This document shows positions 1 through 12,100 of a stretch of DNA of 64,000 bases, piece by piece; position 1 is the first letter of the stretch; each line of letters begins with the position of its first letter. The notes beneath the pieces were generated by a model, which was given only the letters and a program-made list of their open reading frames with translations, did not search any database and was not told the origin of the DNA. The position numbers and the translations under genes are program-made. The DNA comes from Micrasema longulum (taxonomy: Eukaryota > Arthropoda > Insecta > Trichoptera > Brachycentridae), in NCBI GenBank assembly GCA_022494885.1, contig JAGVSM010000942.1, forward strand, positions 1-64,000, written 5' to 3'.

Positions 1-68
1 ACAAGCATGTAAAATAAGTCTCGCAACGGCGTTTAATACAGATTGTAGACAAATAATTTTATTAATTG
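1..68 (-). mobile_element. LINE-A fragment at the window edge
   Basis: The bases match the segment of the CR1-like LINE-A reverse transcriptase that codes the NKMTRLQS/NAA region (compare 16420-16480 and 58570-58630). It is cut by the window edge. Confidence 0.7.
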
Positions 69-85
69 AATGATTGGAAACAAAC

Positions 86-182
86 CTTAATTGGAGTGTC
101 GAGCAGAGAAGCTTCTTCGGCAATTTGGCCGACTGTGTCAAGAAGTCGACGATCGGCAGGAGATGTTTCCGCTGCAGACAAT
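86..182 (-). CDS. shot: Exon 29: last spectrin repeat segment in the window
   Basis: 97 nt, one base in and phase 0 out, with a TTCTGTACAG-type acceptor region and a GTTTGT donor. It reads LSAAETSPADRRLLDTVGQI and ends SLLDTPIK. The gene continues beyond the left edge. Confidence 0.85.
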
Positions 183-3100
183 CTGTACAGAATAAAATAT
201 ATTTATAGGAGGTTCAGAAATGGCGACATGCTTCATCAATTAGTTCAGTTCTTCAGAATTTTTGGGGCACGGATAAATTGATAACAGAACAAAATATTAA
301 AACGAGCTTGAACTAATGCGTGCCTCGTACAAAAGCTGATTTCTCATTACATCAGTTTACCGTCCTAAGCCTAAAAAACTCTTCAATACTTTGGACCCCG
401 CTTCAAAGTTCTCAAATAGCTTTGATATATTTATTTGAAACTATAATAGCTCAATGCATCATTCTAACGTATGATTTAAAAACATATTCCAATAATAACT
501 ATAGAAATCAAATTACTATTTATTGCAAAGGTGGTTAGGACAGAGAACATTTCTGTTTTGAAATTTTTATGAATTCCTCATTCCTTTCTTTTAGATGCAG
601 GTGAGTACAGATTTTTTTTTATGAAGATAAAACCATATGTTTATTATTTTATATATATACAATTTTATGTTACTAGTTGAATGAGCAATTATAAAAATGG
701 CTTCGTGGGTTTGATTTTCACCAGTTGCAAGAAAGGTTTCTTCTGAATTGGTCTGGGTGTTGTGGTACATTTTCCATAACTTCCTTCCATATTCCTCTCT
801 TTCCCAACTGCTGACAAGCCTCAAAAAAAGAGGTTTAGTGGGTTATTTAATTTTTTAAAGTTTTGTGTCATCTTATTTTACACTATTTTTTACCCGCAGC
901 TTCACTGACGTAGTATTAAGGAGAAATTATTTAGGTAATGAATTACTCGTGTGGTTTATCAACAAGAGTTTTCGTTTATCAATAAGAATTATTCGGATGG
1001 AATGAAATATTTTATCGGAATCGAAAGGAGCTTGGTTTTTCAACTATTATGAAAGAAATACGATGATCCGTAAGTCAATGTCTATGGCGACATAGAATCA
1101 TTATTCTGTTGACAAATCCAAAATCCTACTACAAAATCAAAACGAAAAGCGAACAAAACTAACCACAGATAAAGCAAGTTAATGAGGAATTCCAGCCCAA
1201 CCCGGAATTAAATTTTAAAAATGTTTTCGTGTACACGTGAATATTTAAAAATTTTGGAGTAGGATGAAATATCTCAAAAACGCACGCAAAAATAAATAAA
1301 AAATGTTAAAAATAGTATTCATTTTAAAATCGTAAATAATGACGTCACTCCTTATATCTACGTGTAGTATTTCCGGTTTCCGCTTAAAGCCCCCGCACCT
1401 TGTAAGAAACGTTTTGATCATAAAAAAAAAAGAGTATAATTTGTATAATTTGACATTTCAACCAGAGACTATGTCAACTTTCTAGGTTTTTCTAAATCGA
1501 AGCGTTCGTAAAAACAACCATAACATAGAAATGAGCAAATTACGATCAACTAAATGAAGTAATCAAAGCAATATTCCATAGATTCTTGTCAGGTCAGTGA
1601 AAGAACGCCAACCGTTTCATGGCGTCACTACTGAAAAGTGACACACTGATTACAGTCATTTGGCGCGGTATTTGATAAATGTAACTTTAAAAAATCATAT
1701 CTTTGTAAATAACGCACAAAAAAAATAAAATATTTTTGCTTAGTTAAATAGTACGCTAATAAAAAATAAATAAATTAGAAAACAGTGGAATTCCTCTTTA
1801 TAGAAATATAAAGAATTTATTTTAAATTTGTTCTTTCTGACATCCCCACCTCACCGCCGACTTATTTTCAAACAATGTTGCTCATTGTTGATATGTTATT
1901 ATATTTTCTTTTTATTTGGAATGGAAAATAAGTATCCGATTTTACTTCTTACCCCTCCGTCTATTCCTATGCAAAAAATATGTCAAACGATCTCTCCATT
2001 GAGACGTGAAGGAAACACAAACAAACACACTTTCACATTTATAATATTAGTATGGATTATTAACACTAATGTCTAAGCATCCGATGACCAACGAAACAAG
2101 ATGCTTGTCTTTGAGGCCAAAGTCTCAGGCTGGAGAAAACTAGATTCAATCTAAATCCACGGAAGCATTTCCTGAGCAATAGGGTTGTTGATGGTTGGAA
2201 TAAGCTGCCATAAGAGCTGATCTCAATGTGAGTCTCAATGGGTTCAAAAATGGACTAGATTTGTTTCGGAAAAGTTAAAGTGTGCCAACAGCTAACTTTT
2301 ATTAAAATAGATTGAAGCATATCAGCTTTAAGCTGCTTGCTTAAAATGAATATTATAATAATAATAACAACCATTAATTGATAGTGAATCTGGACAAGAA
2401 TAATAAATTTAAAAAACCAAGACTGTACCTGTCTTCGCATCTTCTGAGAGCGTGTTCAATATCACGTGACTGATCCGTGAAATCGGCGAGGCGGTGTGAA
2501 GTGTTCTCTAGCCAGTCCAACTTCTCCATCATGCCTGTGGAATAACAATATTACATTAGGACAAGATACTGACAAAATTTATCCGGAACTTTCCAAATAT
2601 TACGCCGATCGATAGTAATAAATAAAATTACAAACAAACTTTAAAGAGCCATTGCACCATTTCTCGGGAGGATAAAACACCACACCACTCTGCCTTTACA
2701 TACAGACCTCGCTTCCTCAACATTCATATGAAACTAGAGATAAAAAAATATAAGATTACCAATGAGGAGAAAAACAGTCTCAAAACTTATTGTACAAGGG
2801 ATTAAAACTGTAAAAAGTTAACCTGAAGAAATAAATGGAATGGAAAGCCTCGACATCATCATCATCTTCATTCCCTTTCCGCACCTTATGGTGCATAGGG
2901 CACTGCATTGGTACAATTATTGCGGCGTATCATGGATCTCGACATTTGTGCATCTATCATAGTGAGTTTTATCACACATTTGCCTAGTTTAAAAAAATAT
3001 ATTTGTTTTATAGAAAAAAAGGATTGATAGTTATCAATTTTTATGAATGTGATTGTTACTAAATTATTATGAAAACAAAACTTTGTTATTAGTGTTACAC

Positions 3101-6100
3101 AAATTTTATTATTTTACAAGAACACTACTCTTTTACAAGAACAGAATTTTATATCACCCGTCGATGGGAGGAGTGCTCTTCCGAAACTGTAGTAGTGTTC
3201 TTGTAAAAGAATAAAAATTGTGTAACACTAATAACAAAGTTTTATTTTCATAATAATTTATGATGAAGTGTTACGAAGTGAATGTCGATTCAATTAACAA
3301 TATTGTGATTGTTACTTACCGTTATTGAGTTTATCCCATCTGTTCTTAAGCTCTCCGAGTTGATCCTTAACGATATCTTGGTCCACATCGCAGGCCGACA
3401 CAAATGTCTCTCCTAATGTACGGTTGTTCTCGTATTCACCGGATCTAAAAACATCCACCAAATTACAATTAACAATTGAAACTAAATTTCAGTCAAGCTT
3501 CTTCATTCATAGTTTGTTTCAATAGGATCCTTCGAATACGATACAAGCAACGAGACCTTAACACTTTGTATCCCACCGTGTTCGCGCGTGATTATGACCG
3601 CGTTGTGTCGGTTTTTTGCGTGGTTTACGATACAACAATGAGACCTAACGCTTTGTATCCAGCCGTGTAAGCGGGTGATTATGTGATAATGCGTTGTGTC
3701 GGTCACGTGTTTTCCGTGGTTTCGATACAAACAGCGAGACAACGCGTATCCAACGTTAAAGTGATTATGTGACAATGCGTTGTGTTCGGTCTCGTGTTTT
3801 CCGTGGTTTGATACAAATAGCGGACCCTAACACTTTGTATCCGGAGCCGTGTAAGCGGCGTGATTATATGATACGCGTTGTGTCCCGGTCTCGTGTTTTC
3901 GCGAGGTTTACCAGCTGTCTAAAAAAGTGCATTTTATTGAAATCTAGTGACATTTATTAGTACTTTTTCGCTGCTGGTAAACCACGTGTTTACACGGGAC
4001 CGGGACACAACGCGTGGTTATTATATCACGTGTTTACACGGCTCCGGGATACAAAGCCCAAAAAAAGGAGTGAGTCCCGGTGTATGTGCGAACATTGCAA
4101 TATGGCTCTCCATGAAGGCCAATGTTGGCAAAATTATCATAAAAAAATGTTTTATTAAATTGTTTCAAATAAATACGAGAAGCTTCAATTGATTTAACCC
4201 AGTATTTTCATAATAATGACACTTTTAAGAAACCCTTCACAAAGCGTGAAATTTCACATAAATGGGCCGGGCACAGGGTAAATTGAACGTAGTTATGCAG
4301 AAAGCAGCCAGTCCACAATTTCGGAAAAATGCGATTTTAATGTTGTCGGGTGCAGTAAGGTCGATTCTATGTTCTGCTAAAAACAGCCAGACCGCCTCAA
4401 CACAAAAAAGTACACTATGTTTTACATCTTTAACCCGAGTCAGCTTTTTTAGAACTAAAACAAGCTTGCTGATTACAAATATTATTTGAAGATTCTCTAT
4501 TTGGAAACTAGTGTTTCGAACATTATTTCCGAAGGACTATTTTTCTTTGACAGGATACCGTTGACATATTATGTATCACATAGAACATGTGGCATTCGCA
4601 GTGGCCGTTTTTGGCATTATTCATTTTAAAAGGAATCGGCCAGTGCTCAGTATTGACAGTTAAATCACAATGGAAATATCTGTTTAATATCATTATGGTA
4701 TTTGTAAATAAACTTTTGTGCAAGTTTTGTATTAAAATAGTGTAGAATAAAGCTACGTATATTGCGTGGTTAATAATAATTGTTACTTGAGTTGATTTTC
4801 GCAGAACCACAGAAAAAATAGTCATTTATAATTATATTACTTACATATTATGTACTTATAAAGGTACAAATTAATGAACATTTTTTTTGTAGATTACCTA
4901 TAAAATTAATTACGGCTCGCCACTGCACCACTGACATATTTCATATCCTAATAGCCCTATACTTTATGGTTCTGGGCTCGGACGGGGAGATATAGCAATA
5001 TGAGAAAACTCGACCTCCACACAATAGCCAGGCTCTTTAAAGACCAGGGCGAGAATTAATTTAAGGGGTCCTGTCACAATAGATCCTCGCAGATCACAGT
5101 GACGTCGGGGGCTTACATAGCACTGACTCCCGTCAACAAGAATAAGTTGTTAGTATTAAAAAAAAAAAAATAACATCACTAGGAAACTCACTTCTTCCAG
5201 ATGTCGTTCCTGATCTGCTGCAGCTCTCGGAGTTGCTTCTCGATGTTCTTCTTCTTGAAGGCAGCCGGAGCCAGCTTGTCCAGTTTGTCTTCAGCCTGCG
5301 CTAACCACGGGAGAAACTGCTCCTGCGCCTTGCCAAATTTCTTGCAATGTTCCTGTGAATATAAAATTTAAATTTGATGAGTTTTCTTAACCTCCCGAGA
5401 CCCGAGACAAACTTGCACTTGCACTGGTGGAGAGCAATGGTAACCTCAACTCAAAGTTTGGCAGCGAATTTCATCTACTGAATTTATTAATTAATCAAAT
5501 AACTTTACAAAAATTGATTGATCAACTCGCCAAATCGATTACAAAACTTTTTGAAAGCTGTGTTTATATATAATATAATAATTGTTTGGAAGCCACCAGA
5601 TCTGTATATCCGACAAGACCTATAAAAGGGCCATAGATAATAGCAAGAAGCTTCATTTCGTATTCATAGAGACACAGGAAGAGATAAGGATATTTAATCA
5701 CTAACATCCTTAATTCCACCTCAAACTTTCTCTTCAGCAGGTTGGTTTCAGACTGGAATACCTTGTCAAACATAGTTGTTCATTCTTATGTTGATAGTAT
5801 AAAAGATTACCATGGCAGTTTGCAGTCTGGTCTGCCTGTCGACAACTTCCCTGCGTAGCTTCTCCCACTGCTGTTGGATGCGGTCGAGCTCCTTGCGGAG
5901 ATTTGGGTGCGCGGGACGGTTCTCCATTTCGCGACCTGTAGAAAAAAATGGGTTAGGTTAGTTCATAAACATAAGCATTAATCACCAATAAAACAATAGA
6001 TCAAAAGCAATTTGTGAATTTATTGGAGGTGTGAAAATTACGTATCATCGTAATTTTCACAAAAAGTTTAATAAAAAAATAATCGGTAAAACACAACCGA

Positions 6101-9100
6101 CACTTTCAGCTTTTTAATCAATTATGAAATTACACCCTCCTTCTTTTTATGATTGATAAAATGACACTCTCCTCCTTTTTATGAATGATAAAATGACACT
6201 CTCCTCCTTTTTATAAATGATAAAATGACACTCTCCTATTATTTTACAAATTATGAGCTGACACTCCTTTTATAACAAATGATTAAATGACATTCCTTTT
6301 TTTTAATAAATGTTAAAATGACACTATCATATTTTTCATGAAAGATAAGCCGACACTCTCCTCTTTTTAACTGACACTCCTACTTCGGATACGTGATGAA
6401 CTGACCTTTGTTGAGGAGCATGATGACCTCGTGTTCCTTGGCCATGGCTTCCCGGTAAGCAGGGCCGTGCTTCTCCAGCTGCTGTTTCAGCTTGTCCCTG
6501 TCAGCGCTCACGAGCAGGCGGCCGGCCAGCTCTCCCAGCTCTCCCTGGATCCAGCCCAGGGTTCGGGCGACACTTTCCTCCAGCTGTCTCCCGTCCCTGG
6601 AGAGAAAAAACAAAAAAAATTATCAAACGAGCCAATGTAAGACTTCATATTTCTACATTTTTTAACCTTAAAATTTAAGCATAAAGTTTATACGCTCCGT
6701 GTCTAGGCGGATGAAGAATCCAGTTCTATTTGTGAAATAGAACCAGAAACTTGCAGTGCGATTCTGAATGCTTTCTAGGGGGCAGAGAAAGCATTGCTAG
6801 CATGTAATTGGTACGTAAATAACATTTAGCAAGACGTCCACTATCCCTAGAGAGCATTCAGAATCATACTGCTGGACGTGTTTTTGGCTCGATAGCTAAT
6901 CTCAGATAAAAATCCTGAATAAGGGAATCGGGTGAAGATAAGTCCGAGAAAAAAGTATAAGAACACTAGAATTATATTTACTTCAGTTTTCTTTGTGATA
7001 TTTTACTCAGTTGATATTCTAGAATACTAAAGCTTGTGATATATCTCGTTGAGAAAAAAATTGAAGAGATGCATCAGTGTTCTCTCAAGTGAAAAAAAAG
7101 TGGTTAAACTGCATTTCAATACAGCCAAATGAAGACTTACGACAATGTACTTTAGGGGTGCGAAACACGGCATTTGTGTCTTACCTCAGGGCTCCCTCCT
7201 GCTCGGCCTTGCGATGATCGAGCTTACGCTGCAGAGCTGCATATTGGCGCCCAACCTGCGCCAGCTTGGCCTGAATATCCTGGCGACACGCTGGCTCTGT
7301 CAACACCTCGCACAGCGCCGCGCCGCGAGCCTCCAGCTCCGCCAGCAGCGGCCTCTGGCCCTCCAGCTGCCTCTCCAAGTTCTGCAAACATGACCAAATT
7401 AGACTATTGTTCTTGTAAATAGGTTCATTTTTAATGATCCATAAGGCCCTGACGTCATTGCGACTTGTGTAGATCTATCTTTATGAGTCGCCGTAAGTTG
7501 ATTCTCACATTCCAAGCGGAGTCCTTAAGTAACCGGGCTACGAGTGAAGAGCAGGTGCTTTCATGTCTATTGCTTAATCTCCCCCTCCAAGCCCAGGTCC
7601 TTAAAGCATCAGGCTATTAGATAGAGGGTGAGCGCTTTCACATCCTTAGGTTTAACGAGTGTTGCTTTTTTGTGGCATAAAGCATCACATTGACATATAA
7701 TGTGTATAGGTGTTTTATCATCTGCTCTGTAGAACCTACATCTAGATGATTCAAAATATTCATTCTAGCAAAGTGTTTATTCACTCTGCAGTGCCCTGTA
7801 AGGACTATAGAGATATCCCTCACTTGGAGGCGTGGACAGCCAAGAAAATCAACTATTGATGGCATCCTCCACAAAACCAAACAAATTAAGGACTATTTTT
7901 TAAAAACTCGACATCAGCTTAAAACATGATTTTTCAGGAGAGGGTTTTTGTGATTCGAGCCAAATTGCGTGAACAATCTTTGTTTTAAAAAATTATACCT
8001 TACAACTCAGCCTGAAGGTAATCTTATTCATACTTTATATTATATTAAGATTGAAATTACGGATTAATTACACACGATAAAATATTGTGTTTTAAAAAAG
8101 TGAAAAGACTTCAGTTTCAGTCAGTTTTTAGCATGTTTTGGGGAGTTTTAATTTCGGGTAATCGATGCGTCTCGATTCTGGCTTTAATTTTTTTTTCAAA
8201 AACCCAAATCGCTATGTTCTGTTTTGAAAAAACGATTCTGAATTGCAGAATCACTTTTTGATGAAGAAGATTATGAAAGGATGACATTTTGTTACCATAG
8301 AGAAAATAAAGAGTGAATCGCTGATGTAACTAAGACCAAATCAAAAATGGAGGATTGGATAAAACGTTGTCATGAGAGTATTATATCCGATGGTGATTAC
8401 TTTGAAGGGGAAAACAGTAATATTGCGGATTAAATGAAGATTTTGCTATCAAACCTCTTACGTGGTCATAAAGATTACACTCTCTAGTAAGGCAGCATGT
8501 GTTGAGAAACATAGCTATTCAGGAATGAAGCATCATAACTACGTACTTCTATCTTCCTGAGCTGTTCCTCGGAGTCCTTCTCCAGCGGAAGGTCGTCCAA
8601 GTTGTCGGAGATGGTCTGTAGAGCGTCGCGGAGACGGGTGAGTCCGGCGTCGAACTCCCTGGTCGTGTCCACAGCGGCACCGAGAGATTCGGCCCGGGCG
8701 TCCAGCCTTAATACCAAACAATTAAAATTTTGAGTTATCATTTCATGCATTGTAAGCCCTCTCCAATCACCCAGATCCAATCTAGAGGTCTAGTGGTCTC
8801 TTTTCAGATAGAATAGAATGGTCGGTGGAGGAGTGGCAACCGCTTTTATTTACCCGATTATAATTGGTTCTTCCGGTCTTCAAACAAGTTAATGAACTAA
8901 CATATCCTATCGCAGTTACAATTAATAATATTTTTTATTTATTTCTTATTATATGTACATACATAAATTTATTAAATTCATATTCTAACTACGATACTGA
9001 CTGTTCGAAGACAGACAAAAATGTATTAACAATGTTTTGAGTTTGTCCAAATTCTTGTAGACAATTACTAGATTCATCCCCCCCAGGGAGCTGTTAGGAT

Positions 9101-12100
9101 GAAAATATTACAACAGATATGAAAAACATTTAGAGAACGGAATATAGAAGTCTAGGGCTCCACAGAGCTTATGACCTTTCATTGGCTGGTTTGAGTGGTC
9201 ACTTTACACACTGTGTAACATTCACCATTCTGCCTATATTTGAACATCTAAATTCCTTCAATTTCATCCGTCGATGTTTGTGAAGTTAAAGAGTTGAAAT
9301 TTTTATCGACGCGGGTGAGATTACATCTGATAGAGATACAGACCTGTTGAGGAGATCTGCCCATCTGGCCTGTAGAGCGGACAGTTTTCCGGCGACGCGA
9401 GTGTGGTCGGGCGACCTCGGCTTCAGCCTCTCCAGCACCGAGGCTCCGACCTCCTCCAGGTGGGACAGCTGCGGCTGCTGGGTTCTCAACTCTTCGCGCA
9501 GAACTTGCACCTGAGATACAACGACATTAACGAACGAAATTAATATCAATACTTTATATATTTAGACAAATAGATTAGGACTAGGACATACAGTTTAGCA
9601 TATTGTTTAAAAATCTGCATACAAGTGGGTCATGGAAAGAGAGTGCTAGGTTACTTCAACTAAATTGGTAGTAATTTAATATAATTAGTATAATTATGTA
9701 TCCCCGTACTGCGGGCCAACTGTTTGTGACTCCTGATTTTTACAATCCGAATCATTTCTATCAAACTTATTTGTTATTCTTATTTATATATATGTAGGTG
9801 CATTTAATATGCATATGTGTGTTTATTTTGAATCAACGTTCGCGTATTGTCAAACCTTATTTTATTGTTGTCATTATTTCGTATTTACTGCATTTTGTGG
9901 TTACCTACCGTATTGTATAGGACTCGTCGCACATTATTCATTCGATGTGTATCAGTTAAATTTTAAAATAAAATGCTTTTTTTTTTCATAATACGGTTTT
10001 GAAATTTAACATACTTTAAAAAAAAAATACAATTTATATCATTTCTTGATTTGAATTTTGACAAAAAGGTTTCTAACTTTTTACTAAGCTCTTTATTGTA
10101 CCATTTTTAATACAATTACAAGTTTTAAACAATTATTTTTTTATACTTACGCACCCACACCCACACACACGCACCCTCTCCCTCATTCATTCCCACACGC
10201 ACATGTATCCTCTCCCCCATTCATTCACGCATACACACATTCACATACACATGAATACAAACGTCACACGAATACAATTACTAAACTTCTTTTCCTATAT
10301 ATTGTGTGTCATTATATTTACAGTGGATTTTTTTAATTGGCTTTAGCATTGTTAAGATTTTTCTACTTATTTTGTTTATGTAATAGCTGTAAAAATCCCA
10401 AATAAAATAAAATAAAATAAAATAAGTTTTTTGTTTTATAAAATAGAAAAAAAATGTAAAAAGAGTACCTGTTGTACTTGAGTTTGGACCATTCTAGAAT
10501 CTGAAGAGATCGGTCCGAGAGCGGCCATCATACGATCCTTGGCTCCGAGCCACGAGACCAGGCTATCGTGAGTATCCAGGAAGTCCTTCATTTCTTCCAT
10601 CATCTTAATCCTGACGAAAACAAAAAAAGCAATAAGAATTTTTAAAGGATTATTGCTACAGATATTTTGTTATTATTTTTGACATCCCCCGTTACCACCT
10701 ACTCTATTATATATTGTTTTCAATCTACTTTTTTAATTTGCGATAAAAAAAAAAGTATCCTATTTTGTTTATCACATCTCTGGCTATCCCTATGCAAAAA
10801 ATGTCAATCGGTCGCTCCGTTGAGACGTGAAAAAAACAAAAACAAACAAATACACTTTCGCATTTATAAATTTAACAGATAGATCTGGATGACAGCATAT
10901 CTTGCGCATGCAGAGTGTATACGGTAAAAAATCTAGCGACCATTAAAATGTTTTGAATTTTTTTTCTCATTTAGGTGCTGAATTATAGATACTTACTTGT
11001 CCTTGCAGGCGTCATTGAGTTTCTTCCACCTACTGGCGACATCTTCCATTTCATCTTGAAGACGATCGGCTCCGATAACTCCCGCTTTGCGTCGGATCAA
11101 CTCCTTAACCTGATAACAAGAAACGTGTGTCGAGTCATCAACAAGTCCAGAATGAGAGGAAAAAAAACCTTGAATATTTGAAACTCAAATTTAAATACAC
11201 AATAGGGAAATATTACATACTACGAATACTGATAAAAATATATAAAATGGATTAAGATTAATTAATTTTATTTTCAAAATCAATGTGGATATTGTGGAGA
11301 AATGTTTCGATACATAATTTTTTTTTAAATACTTCGCTAGAAAAACGTGACCTGTTTAGCGGTGACAGTTGTGATGTCAAGATTCGTGACGATGTTCTAA
11401 AGAAATTCGAATGGTCAGGAACAAATAAACATGAATCATGTCGTATTAGGGGCGTGGCCAATGGAATGACCGTTTTTGGGGAGTTCAAAATTACAAATTT
11501 AAAAATATTTTTATGCTACTAATCCAGTAACAAAAAAATAGTTTTTTGTTACTGGACAGTATTTCATCATCATTCCCTTTCCGCACCTAATGGTGCATAG
11601 GGCACTGCATTGGTACACCAATCGCAGCGTATCTTGATCCCTTTTGTTGCGTGAAGGTTAGATGATCAGTCTTACGCTTCAAGTACCAGGGGACTATGAA
11701 ATATTCAAGTGTGATAACACCCTTTGAAATGAATATTTCATATCAACCATTTTGGGAATCGCACCCGAGACCTCTTGCATGGTAGTCAAAAGCGCTGACT
11801 ATTACAGCACGAGGCTGACAAATTTGACAGTATTTTATAGATAGACTTTATTACTTTAAAAATGTTTTAAATAATGTGATATTCCCTAATGTTCCTAGAT
11901 TGGTAATCATGTTCGTAATTGATTTGTCAATTTTCAGCAATTTTTCATCGCAGTTGGTTTGGGAGGAAGAGTGAATTAATCTTGGTGACTCGTATGAAAG
12001 GTGTCAAAGTTAAGTAATTTTTCAAAATAGTAATCTTAATTGAAATAAAATACCGTAGTGGAAATGGGGTTTTGTAACTGGAATTTACAAGTGAATTAAA

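Noticed and set aside
10145..10260. CRISPR-like or regulatory array in the CA-rich block
   Set aside because: It is simple-sequence drift (CACACA and CATTCATTC) inside a LINE 3' UTR; the window is eukaryotic.
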